Shown one piece after another: positions 1 to 10,707 of a stretch of DNA of 64,000 nucleotides. The notes under the pieces were generated by a model. It had not been told where the DNA came from and did no database searches. It worked only from the letters and a program-made list of their open reading frames with translations. The DNA comes from Pegea sp. RAD2-039 (taxonomy: Eukaryota; Chordata; Thaliacea; Salpida; Salpidae). Location: the NCBI GenBank assembly GCA_034620365.1, contig JAQGEQ010000003.1, forward strand, positions 868,001 through 932,000. Direction: 5' to 3'. The stretch's first letter is position 1. Each line of letters begins with the position of its first letter. The position numbers and the translations under genes were made by a program.

Positions 1-2532
1 CAGATCAATCACATGATCAGAAACCTACAAAAGATTATATTAATCTTTCAAATCCTCATCTTTTTTCACTTACTCTTCCTATCTTCTCCTGGATGATCCT
101 CATCTCAGAGTTCTGCTGCCGAGACTCATACACAAGTTTCGAAATTGCATCAGAGTCAATATTAGAAGTTTGTCTCGGAGTCAGGGAGGTGGTTGCAACA
201 GATTCGATCTGAAGAAGATAGAATCTTCAAAAACAGCTCTAGCGCCATCTACTGGTCAATTTGCACCTGAGAGTTAGAAGCTGATGACGTCACAAATGAT
301 GAAGAAGTTACTGATGACGTCACACATGATGAAGAAGTTGCTGATGACGTCACAGATGCTACTGGCGTTTCTTCAACTTTCAAATCTTCTGTTGATCTGG
401 TTTTCTGCAGGTCACATGATCAGTATTAGATCGTCGGTGTGACGTCACAACTTTACTTCCGGTTGTTGCACAGTGGACTGGTCACTTCCGGGTGTCGTTA
501 CAGGAAACATTGCTTGGCCCATTCGTGCCATTCTGGACACCAACGACTGAGTTGTCTCTGATGACGTCATTGACTGAAACGCTAGATGTCAAAAAGCGGG
601 TGATGACGTCATCATTGCAACTTACATTAGATGTGGAAAGGTCTTTGGAAGTTGGGATGTTTCTAGAATTGAAAAGAGTTATTGAGGAATATTGTAAATT
701 GAAAAATAGATTTACATTTCACTTTTCAGTGGTTTACTCTCTACTTCATTTAATTGAGAAATTGATTCAATTGAGCTAGCAGCTGAGAGAGTCAGTTTCG
801 TCTTCTTAATCTGAAACTAATCCTTTAGATGTATGATTGTAGCATGGAGTCACCTTTACTCGAATAAGTTGAACTTCAAACGCTAGAATCGAGTTTGGTG
901 GAATCCTGTTTGGTAACCCCTTTTCTCCATATCCCATTAGTGGAGGAAGTATTAGGAATCTTTTGGAACCCTTTTTCATCCCAATTAATCCTACATCCCA
1001 CCCCTTCAAAAGATATTTTGTGTCTTTAAGAGTAGAGGTACTAATAAGATTAAAAAATAAAATTGTAATTTTAATATTTATCAAAATATTTGATTATTAA
1101 TTTCAGTGAAATATTTTAATATTGAATATGTTGTTTATATCACAATTATTCCTAATTCATCTTTCTGATAATTACTTTAACAACTTTTCCTTGTCCAATT
1201 TTGAATCGAAAAGCTTTCTCTTTAGTCACATTGCTATCGAAGATATTTGCTAGCGATGCTAAGTTTTGATCGACCAACCATCCAGTGTATCTAACTTCAA
1301 GATGATCTCCAATAGATGTAGAAGAGTCTTGAGTGTTCGGAGCAAGATAAACCAAATCTGACGTCGCTATTTCATGTGGAAACTTTTCAGAGAAAAACTT
1401 CGACAAAGTAACCTGCAGTAAATATACTTTAAATATTTTTATCGAAATACATAACTTTTAATAATTGAAGATATAAAATATCAAATTTATACATGTTTTG
1501 TGAAATCAGTTAATTGTTGGTCGTCATCAAATAGCAAGTTCCAAAATTGTCTTTTGTCATCATAAAATCCAACATAGTTATTGGGTTGAAGCTATAAGAA
1601 GCAGTAAAAATTGTATTAAATATTTAAACAGTTTTTAGTGACGATTAAAAATTGAATTTGGAATTAGAAAAAAGTAAATTTGAGATAAATTGTTGCTTAC
1701 TGTAAACAAAAATGATGATGTAATCTTTGCTGCAGTAACTGGTTTTTGTTTAGACAAATAAAGTAATATCTTAAACTGAAAAATAAATTTATTAAAACAA
1801 AATATCTAATTCAACTTAAAAAAATATTCATAACTTACATCATTATCTGCAACATTCTTAAGAATAGCAGCTCCTAACTTACCTACTTTCATATTTTGAC
1901 CATTATGGCTGAAACAATGTGATATTTAAGTCTTTAAGTGAAAATAATCTTATATTTATGTTTATGACTTACTATCTATAAGCCATTATAGCCACAGCAA
2001 AAGAAACATTACTAGAAGCTTTCTGGTCATCTTTCTTGGGCTGTGGTTTAGCTAAAAATCATAAATTATTTGTTAAACAAATTAAACTTTGTATCAATGA
2101 GTATAAATGAAAAAAAAGTCTTTACGCAGATTTTTGCTGGGTTGCTTTGGTGCAGAATAAGTTAGTGATTGATTACTAGGAGAGCTTTGGTCCATCTGAT
2201 CATTCATGCCAAACAAGCTTTGTAGCCTACTACCACCAGGTATACTATAATTAAATCAAATATTTATTAGCTAAAGTTACAATACTCAAAATGGTTATAC
2301 ATTTAAAAAGAATAATATTTGATAACAACTGATAAAAACTCTTAATTACAATAGCAGTAAGATATATTTATAAAATAAATAACAAACAGAACTGTTAACA
2401 AATGATTTTAGAGAATATTTATTGACAAATACTATTTTTATCAAGTTATAATAAAAACTTATAAACTTTAATTTACCTTGTAGAAACATTTAAAAAGTTT
2501 CTATCTTCAGCATCACTTGCAAATAAATCCAT
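1..2532 (-). CDS. FKBP15: FKBP15 (WAFL) orthologue, 5' part, 14 exons, continues off the left edge
   Basis: The coding exons (minus strand) are 2477-2532, 2126-2244, 1973-2051, 1839-1908, 1701-1775, 1493-1591, 1176-1412, 854-1003, 716-810, 626-662, 457-573, 267-404, 74-208 and 1-24. They give 477 codons with consistent phases. The start MDLFASDAEDRNFL, then SAPKQP and a WH1-like region (about residues 60-165), match vertebrate FKBP15. An FKBP domain follows (about 195-292, GDHLEVRYTGW to AFEVQLIRVK). Next come the family's conserved SRMARMGQ (about 350) and the start of the coiled-coil region (ESRQQNSEMRIIQEKIG). FKBP15 is known as an actin- and endosome-associated scaffold, and its prolyl-isomerase domain is thought weak or inactive. 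The rest of the coiled coil and the tail lie outside the window. Exon 10 is only 37 nt. Exons 11-14 are richer in GC and have introns of only about 50 nt, unlike the 5' exons. The family call is firm; individual splice sites are inferred. Confidence 0.92.
281..360. repeat. 30-nt tandem repeat carrying TGACGTCA, inside an FKBP15 exon
   Basis: Units start at 281, 311 and 341 (the last is partial), each with core ctgatgacgtcac followed by atgatgaagaag. Read in the FKBP15 frame (minus) they encode a Ser/Thr-rich VTSS repeat. The opposite strand is also open here and would read as an acidic DDVT/DEEV repeat. The gene frame and flanking splice sites favour the minus-strand reading. Confidence 0.8.
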
Positions 2533-2813
2533 TTAATTTCAGATAAAAAGCTGATATCCTTAACAAGCTTTCAGAAATTTATTCCTTTAGTAATCTGTAT
2601 ATATTTATAAAATTATATTTTTAAATCAAATCATCATCTTAATTAATTGAGAAATTTATCTACCATAACCTCCCTTTTCCAATCTATATTCATTTTTAAC
2701 AGAAGAAATTAATTTTGTGAACCTCAAAGAAACTCTACTTGAACTTAATATAATATAAACTATTAAAACATTTTCTAAACAAGGCAAGCTTATTACAACA
2801 CAGCCACATTACG

Positions 2814-3098
2814 TTTATTTTATTTATTACAATAAATGCAAAAGAGGGTGCCTGAAGAGAGCACCTCCTGCTAACAAATATTCTCACAAATAACATCTAT
2901 TGAGTTAGAAATATAGAAAGAAAAGATGTAACACATGGCATTTCAGTATTCCTCAAAACATATAACAGTGAACAATTACATAGAATTATAATAATATTTA
3001 AAATAAGAGGAAAAATTTACAGTTTAGAAATGGCAGTGTTGGCAATTTCATAACGGTTCAAATTCTGCTGGAACAACGCAAATGATTCTGACATGAGA
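2814..3098 (-). repeat. LINE family A, truncated 3'-end copy
   Basis: This is the 3' tail of the LINE seen in longer form at 4693-6565, same strand, truncated after about 285 bp. It shares the AT-rich terminus, the hairpin at 2844-2867 (stem GGTGC/GCACC), the stretch over the ORF2 stop region (cagtttagaaatggcagtgt) and the codons just upstream of it. Confidence 0.8.
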
Positions 3099-4692
3099 GT
3101 TAATTATGTCAAAAATGTAAAGAAAGTTAACTGATAATTCAAACTATATTTCTACTTTTTTATAATTACTTTATCATCAATACAAATTTACAAAGCAGCT
3201 TATAATTGTTTATTTTGATATAAATTATAAAAACTAATAATATGTTAAAAAAAATATACAAAATATAAAAGTCTTTTTAGTTTAATTTAAATTGTAAACA
3301 TTCAAGACTAAACGTAAAGCAGAATGAAAACAAAAATAAAATTTTTAATTAATAGCACAATAACATAAATCTAACTTTCCGTGTATACGAAAATGGTATG
3401 TTTTTTAATTGTAAAAATGTATTTTTGCACAATTATAAAGAAATTAAATTCAGAGGTAAATCAGCCGTACTATGATATTTTCATTATTATACTAAAAAAT
3501 ATAAATAATGAATCAGTCATCTATAAATATTTTTTTCTTTAAGTTTTTAGAGTAACACATAAAGAATATATCTTCTCTAAGTTTAGAGCTCAATAATAAA
3601 ATGTGAAGTTATACATGAAATGTTAATTAGTTATCAAATTAGCTTTATTATAATTCTAAGCATTTATAGACACACTTTACAGCAAAAGTTGAAAATTACA
3701 AGGTTGAAATTTCTTTATTCATTATAAAAATAGAAAATTCCGTTTTTTCAATTAAATAAAAAGTTGGGCATTACTGAAAATAACATTGATAGTATCTTTG
3801 TAGACTAAAAGATTGTAAAATTAACTTTACTAGCATTGATTGAATTGAATGATTAATATACAAAAAATCTTGTTTACTTAGTTAAAGTATGTTTATCCTT
3901 TTAAAATGAATTAAAAAATAAAGTGATTGTAAAAGTTGATCAAACTTTTTGTTTAAAGTAAAGTATTTAAAATTCAAATTGCTAATAATAGATAACTAAA
4001 ATGTAAATTATAAGTTCTTATACCCAGTTCTGAATAAGATTTTTCTTATTAATCACCATGCTGTCTTTGCTGTTTTAAGCAGTTTAGTATAATCATGTTA
4101 ACAGCTTCCAAAAAAAATTGTTAAAGTAATAGATATATTACGTTATACATAAAACTGACTAAAAATATTACATCAGTTAGAGGCCTTAACTAAAATTAAT
4201 TTTTATCATTATAGGTATTATAAAAAAATGGTTTTGTTATCAACTAAGAATGAAAATATTTTTATTAAAGTATAACTAGCCAAAGAAATATTGTACATAC
4301 AGATTATATGTTTACTTAATTAATTACAATTAATTTTTAAAAGCAGAAATATTTTCGCATCTGCAAAAATTTATTTACAAACTAAAATAAGTTTGTCTGC
4401 TAGATTTGCTTTACAATGTGTATTCAATTGTTGTTTATTTTACGATTTCTAAATTAATGTTGAAATTCAAAAGCTTTTTATAAGATTCTCATTTAGATTA
4501 AGATTTGGTGCTTGAATAAGCAATCAGATCCGTTAATTTTATCTGCTTTATTTAATATTTGATGTGTTCTGCCAAGTCTTTATATATATAGTAAACTTTT
4601 TACCAGCAGTAAAAGAGTATTAATCATATTATTAGTAAAAACCATATAATACGTAAATTGTAAAAGCTTCTATGTATTAAAATATCTACCTT
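3099..4692. other. AT-rich intergenic stretch, no gene seen
   Basis: No ORF above background, no splice-compatible exon pair and no RNA gene recognised. It separates two LINE A fragments and may include older, unrecognisable repeat sequence. Confidence 0.6.
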
Positions 4693-6565
4693 ATTCTTAT
4701 TTATTTATTTTTCTATTTATTACAATGAATGCGAAGGAGGGTACCTGAAGAAAGTACCTCGCGCTAACACACATTCTCACAAATAACATCTATTTAGTCA
4801 AAAATTTAGAAAGTAAATGATGTAAAATATGTTATTTCGATAGCACTCAAAGCATATTACAGTGAACAATTACATAAAATTTTAAAAATATGAAAAAGAG
4901 AAAAGAATCACAGTTTAGAAATGACAATGTTGTCAATATTATAACGGTTCAACTTCTTTTTGAACAACGCGAGCGACTTCGACATGACAATGTCTGATGG
5001 CAGCTGGTTCCATGCACTAATTGTGCGGTATGAGAAAAAATTTGCTCTGACCAATGTACCAGGTGATATAGGCTTATTAAGATATAATGTTTGTCGTCTG
5101 AGCTGATATAACTTGAGGAAAGGACTAATGGAAAAGAAATCATCAAACTGAATGTCAATTAAATTGTATTTAATCCGTCGAATTTCCAAAGTATCTAAAT
5201 TAAAGAAGCTGAGACAATGTTTATAACTATCATATTTAATAGTAAGTTTCCTGAATACCAATCTCGTAAATATGGCCTGAAAAGACTCAAATTTTTTGAA
5301 ATCACTATCTTGATATGGCATCCATGCACTAACATTGTATTCAAGAATTGGACGTACGTACAATTTGAAAAAGTTGATAAAAAAGCATGGATCCTTAGAA
5401 TTAAAGGTCTTCATAATAAGAAAGACAAGGCTGATTGATTTTCCAAAGATTTTGGAAACATAATTGCGCCATTTAAAGTCAGATAACAGAGTAATGCCAA
5501 GGTCTAGGACCGAAGACACTCGTTGAATAATAAATCTATTGATGGAGTATTGGTTCAAGGAATTTACAGCTGATTTACGATAAAAAGTTATTAGTTCAGA
5601 CTTTGTGGGCTGGATTCTGAGCTGCCAATTCGTAGACCAGTTTTCTACAGTGTGTAGTGCAGTTTGAAGATTTCAAGGATTACAGGATAATAGCTTCGTG
5701 TCATCTGCATACACAAACACTCTGACATCATCTACTGCTACTAGTCTTCTGATGAGGTCTTTGATGAAAATTAAAAAGAGAAGGGGACCCAGAACAGAAT
5801 CCTGAGGAACACCACTAGTGATTTGACTAGAAGTAGACAAAGATCTTTCTACACGAGTTTGTTGGGTTCTACCTGATAAGTAATCTTCAATCCACTGTAA
5901 GATAAAGCTGTTGATTTTTAAGTTTTTCAATACAGTAACGAGCTTAGTGTGTGGGACAGAATCAAACGCTTTAGCAAAATCGAGGAATACGATGTCACAG
6001 AGAGTGTTACTTTCGTAATGGGCTGTAAGCTCATTAAGAAAAGTGAGATGTTGAGTTAGGGAAGATCTTCGTTTCACAAAGCCATGCTGGACATCAGATA
6101 CTAGATGGTGCTCCATCAAATGACTGGTCATATGATTGTGTTTTCTCTGTCCTCACGGTCTAAAGTGAGTTTTTTTGTGCGTGTCGGTGACCTTCTTGGC
6201 AAGAAGATGCACCATGTTAGCATTTTTTTCGCAACCGGGATCACCGACCACCGAGGCTCATGTGACTTGTTTCTTTGTAGAGGCATCCAGTTCGTCCATT
6301 GATTTAGACAAACTAGAAATTTTCTCATTGATCTTGGCAACATCTTTGCCAATTTCCGATTTAAATTTGGCTAATCCAGCAGATACAGATTTGCTGATGT
6401 CGGATAATAGGTTTTGATCAGAATTAGATGAAGAAGCTGTTGTGCCCATGGTTTTACATTTAATGCACTTTTCTTGGTCTTGCACCTTTTATGTGGGTCC
6501 ACCATAGTTTTCATGAAAGATTTTAGTGTCACCAACCACAATATATATACTATACAAATCACTTC
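4693..6565 (-). mobile_element. LINE family A (non-LTR retrotransposon), internally deleted copy with RT domain
   Basis: One minus-strand frame from about 6131 to 4908 encodes a reverse transcriptase. It shows the fingers motif HGFVKRRSSLTQH, motif A (FLDFAKAFDSVP), motif B as SGVPQDSVLGP (usual GVPQGS), catalytic YADD, and a typical C-terminal region (RPILEYN, then LPSDIVMSKSLALFKKKL). One in-frame stop (5673-5675) interrupts it. Upstream (6490-6258) the same frame encodes an ORF1-like piece with Cys residues and a coiled-coil segment. The whole endonuclease domain is missing between the two, so this is an internal-deletion derivative. The 3' end has the conserved hairpin (4737-4760) and an A/T-simple tail of AAATA type. 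RT features suit the CR1/jockey side of the LINE tree; exact clade not assigned. Sequence up to about 6860 may be 5' UTR. Confidence 0.85.
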
Positions 6566-7484
6566 CTAAAAATAACCTTATCACAACTTATAAGCACTTA
6601 TTCAAATAGAATATAACCTATAACCTTTTTCAAATAGATACATAATATTATATATTCTTATCTCTTGAATTGGGCATTTTCTCAAAGACAGAAATAATAA
6701 CAAGGGCCTGATTAGGCCGAGAACGGCCATTTTGGATATGCCCTCTGTGATGATGGTACAAGATAGAAAACGACTGGTCATTATTTGTGTCTTCAGTTGT
6801 GTTGGCCTTCTTCTCCTAAATCATTTCTCAGCTTCTTCTTCATCCCTAAATTGTCTCTGGTGATCAAGTTTTTAGTACTGATAACTTAATTTTTAATTTT
6901 CTGTAGAATATAACAACCTGTAAATTCAATATACACATGTTATGGTTTAACGATAAATACTTTTACCCATAAATAAACCACCAATCTCTAATTTACAATC
7001 ATCTGAATTCCATTTAAGCAACAAAATCTCTTCATTAATCTCTTCATTATCCATTATCTATTTAGAATTGGTTCAGTCAGTCTTAGTCAATATATAGTTC
7101 AAGCTTTTAAAACCAGAAATATCTAGAAACTACTGAAATTTTATACCGAACACCTTCATTTCATATATTTTTTATTTTCTTTCAAGTTAAAATTTAATTT
7201 TTATTCGAAATCCGAGAAATATATTTTGAAGCTTGAGTCAGTTCAAAAACCTTTTACTGAGAATGTATTTCTTAAATGTAGTAAGGTGTTTCTTGATGCA
7301 AAAATCCTTTAGGCTTAATATTCAAACCCTAGAATATTGACGCTTTCTCTTTGAGTTTGTTCAAAAAGAAGTAAAACCGTTTTTATAATACTAACATTGC
7401 CATTTCTAAACTGTGATTCTCATTCTATTTTTCTGTTGTTAACATTCTATGTAATTACTCATCCTTATATTGCATGAGGACTAC
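6566..7484. other. Spacer between LINE A and LINE B fragments
   Basis: No gene seen. The part at about 6700-6860 is less AT-rich and may belong to the 5' end of the adjacent LINE A. The rest is AT-rich and featureless. Confidence 0.5.
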
Positions 7485-8640
7485 TGAAATGTAGGGAGGA
7501 TCTGTTCTTGATACTGTTGAAGATCTGTGAAGTTGCCCACTAAGTCTCTTCAATATGGTGAAACCATTTTACACGAGCACTAAGACAACAATCCAGTACA
7601 GCGGAAGTTGCTCTGTACCATTCAACATTAAAAATGGAGTAAAACAGGATGTATCCTCACCCTAACAGCAATGTTACTAGAACAAGCGTTATATGCATGT
7701 ACCGAAGAAATTTACCTTCATTAAAGATCTGATGGAAGTCTGATAGATAGATTCTCAGCAGACTGCAAAGACTTCGGAATGAAAATCAGCCAAAAAAAGA
7801 CAAAATTTCTCAGTCAAGGAGTTAACCTTCCACGGCCAATCAACATCAATGGTTGTGAAGTTGAGGCTGTAGATAGATTTGTCTATCTCGGCTCAAAAAA
7901 ACGTCATCAGCATCGATTGAAGCCGAGATCAACGATCACATCGGTGAAGCAACCTGCATGTTTGCACGGTTCACCTCCAGGGTCTGGGATAATTCAAAAC
8001 TATCTATCAGAACCAAGCTGCCATCTACAGAACCTTTATCTGAAATACACTTTTGTACGCCAGTGAAAGTTGGACTTTGTCGAAGGCAAGCAAAAATAGA
8101 CTCAACACCCTTCTATTTTCGTTGTCTTCGTTGCATATTATGTCTAGCGCGGCAGAAAAGATCTCAAGCAAGGAAGTCTTAAGTCTAACTAGTCTGACAA
8201 CAATGTACAGCATGCTAAGTAAACAAGGGCTTCGCTGGCTAGGACACGTCCAGCGAATGGACGAGGGATGGATCTTAAGGGATCTGTTATACCGAATGAT
8301 GTCTAAAGACAAACGCAATATCTGCCGTCACTGCCTACGTTTCAAAGATACCTAATAGCGCGATATGAAGTATCAACACCTAGCAACTGCGAAGCTACTG
8401 CAGCGGACCACTCAGAATGGCTCTTTCTACTGAAAAATGTTGCAAGCAACTGAAAAAGAGAAGAAATCAGCTTTAAAGAAAAGAACGAAACCCTAAAGGC
8501 TTTTTCTGTTCTATTTCATTGTGTATTACTCGTATATTTCCTACGCATTTCACTTTGTTTGTTTTTTTAACATCTTCCTTCAGATCACATCCTGCATGGC
8601 CTTTCCCGACCGAAGCTGACCTTTATTATATCTAATAACT
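7485..8640 (+). mobile_element. LINE family B (APE-type endonuclease-RT element), decayed 3' part
   Basis: Plus-strand fragments in more than one frame match the common invertebrate endonuclease-reverse transcriptase LINE. They include YSGSCSVPFNIKNGVKQ (about 7600), DRFSADCKDFGMKISQKKT (7758 on), VDRFVYLGS, YASESWTL, NRLNTL and LRWLGHVQRMDEGWI (about 8230). The block that should hold the FADD catalytic motif is absent: the copy passes directly from RSDGSL to DRFSADCKDFG, so there is an internal deletion. Frameshifts occur after VYLGS. The 3' region (about 8480-8635) resembles the tail of the second copy at 53.6-53.8 kb, ending agctgacctttrttt. Confidence 0.8.
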
Positions 8641-9088
8641 AATTTGTTATCTGCAGCTGTTATCTTTTGTGTAACAAACTTACAATACAACGAAATATTT
8701 ATACACTTACGAAATAATTGTAAATAAAATTGCGTAATCTTAAGGTATCAGGAAAAGTAAATATTTCAGCCTGTAAATGTTTGCAAGATGCTTTATATGC
8801 AACAAACTGATAATTAAACTGATATAATTGTCTGCTTTAAAAATTATATACATAAAGCTGTTTTAGTAGATTATGCAACATGTAAATAACAAGTACAACA
8901 AAATCGATCCAATAACGTAAAGATTTTAAACAGATTTTGGTGGAATGAATCGAATAAAGCTTTTACTGAAAAGCATTTATACTCCCTTTTTTCACGCTGT
9001 GTGGTGCCACTTCTTACTTTATTGCATATTTATAATTAATTATTTTGCTTTTATCAATTAACATATCTGATAAGTGTGAAGTCAAATT
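8641..9088. other. Intergenic; contains likely poly(A) signal of the next gene
   Basis: AT-rich with no coding signal. TTTATT at 9018-9023 (AATAAA on the minus strand) lies about 66 bp beyond the stop codon of the sulfotransferase-family gene and is its likely polyadenylation signal. Confidence 0.5.
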
Positions 9089-10707
9089 TTATTTTTTGAA
9101 ATGGCTCAACAAATTCAAAAACATTGTTTTGGGATAAAATAAAAGTCTTTGATTAGTAGCTAACTTATAAATAGAATAAGCAGTTAAACAAGCGATTACA
9201 CTTCCTGAGAACATCATCTCTCGCTTCATTTGAAGCATTAATGGATGCTCTTTTATAATCTCCTCTGTGATACTTCCAGCTTTGTTCTTATGAGGAAAGG
9301 GCTTGTTTGGAATAGAAAGTTCTAGGAATCTGCACAAAGGTTCCCATCCATCTTTAATATCGAATACCAGCAATTTATCCTTTGGTGCGCGCTGTAAACC
9401 AAATAAAATGAGCATTAAAATATTATTAAATTATCCTGTAAAATACTAACAGATAATACATAATTGTTATGCATTCTATAAGCTTTTCTGAATTGTTTTT
9501 CGTTTATAACTGGAAGGGAAACTACCGGAACCCCGTCTAAATCGACACCTATTACAGTTCTTGCTAAAAAACAACAAAATAATAATTAAACATCAATTAA
9601 GAATATCAAAGGTAGATATCAATAAATAAATAAATAAATCAATAATATAATAATTCTGTTCATTTATTTTATTCAACCAATGGTGATAAATCGACAGCCT
9701 CTATCGCAAAAAACAAAAAAATAATATAACTGCCGAAAGACGATGAAAAGATCTTAATTAGCCCTGCTTAACTTAATTAATGTAGAAAAAGATGAGAACA
9801 TTGAAGAGACATGATTCCCTTTAATATATGACTTAATTCACAAGACATGAGCTTATAGTATCCTAAAAGGTTTTTAATTATTCATTTAGTTGTATTCAAA
9901 ACTTTGTTTTTGCTGTCATTGTTAATTAAAAGACTAACTTAATTTAAATGAGAGTAAATAAACATTTAGAGTTTATTCTCTCTATTTTAATAGTACTTCT
10001 AAAAGTTGAAAATATTCAAAGTGTTACTTTTTTGTATAATATTTCATTATATAATAATCTATCACAATAGCAGCATTATTAGGATTGCTAGTTTACTAAA
10101 ATATGTAAAATAATAATACTAATATAAATGTAAAAGTAATTGCAGGTTAAAAACTACTTTCTTATGATATTTTGGGATGTTATAAATTCTGCAGTGACAT
10201 TTATATTTCAAGTATTTAAACATATCTTAATATCAAAACTGATATATACTCATTGCAAGCGAAAATTGTCTCAATCTGTAGTTTGAATATGACAGTAAAG
10301 GTAAGATCCTCATGAATAGAGAATTTCCGGTGTCTAGCTGACATTTCATACTCCTCCACCATTCGTCTTCACTTTGACGTTGACAGAAAACAATCTGTCA
10401 GAGAAAAAAATGAGAAAATAAGGATTTGTTAAATTATTTATGCTACTTTACTTACTTTTGCATCGGGAAAAGCCTCAAGTAGTTCTTCCCAAAAATAAAA
10501 ACATGGCATATCAGTGACTGCATCCACACCTTCATACATTTTTCGAAAGTCTTCAATTGTTGCTCCATCATTATAAACCTTCATCCATTCTTCTCTTAAA
10601 TATTCGTAATTTTCCATAAAATCGTAGACGTTCAGATCTAATTCTCGTAAAGCTGCTGCCATTGATTTTGTTCCACATTTTGAAAAACCAGCAAAAATAA
10701 CCTTCAT
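9089..10707 (-). CDS. P-loop sulfotransferase-family protein (Sulfotransfer_4 type)
   Basis: Four exons (10456-10707, 10250-10394, 9451-9563, 9089-9391) join in frame to about 270 residues. The N-terminus MKVIFAGFSKCGTKSM is a P-loop (residues about 7-15), placed as in nucleotide/PAPS-binding sulfotransferases. Other family features are DAVTDMPCFYFWEELLEAFPDAK, a following IVFCQRQSEDEWWRSM, and YRMHNNYV ahead of DKLLVFDIKDGWEPLC, then NKPFPHKNK. The C-terminus has one hydrophobic segment (SVIACLTAYSIYKLA), a likely membrane anchor. Proteins of this type are abundant and uncharacterised in many invertebrates, and the substrate is unknown. The start is chosen because the P-loop begins at the ATG. 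The exon 2 donor is GTATAT and the exon 3 donor is GTTAGT, both weaker than the rest. Confidence 0.88.

Noticed and set aside
492-779. 95-aa plus-strand ORF
   Set aside because: Antisense shadow of FKBP15 exons 9-11; the minus-strand frames join to a known family.
5217-5438. 73-aa plus-strand ORF
   Set aside because: Antisense to the LINE A C-terminal coding region.
6105-6417. Overlapping ORFs of 65 and 80 aa on plus, and one of 74 aa on minus
   Set aside because: Out-of-frame shadows over the LINE A ORF1 remnant and deletion junction.
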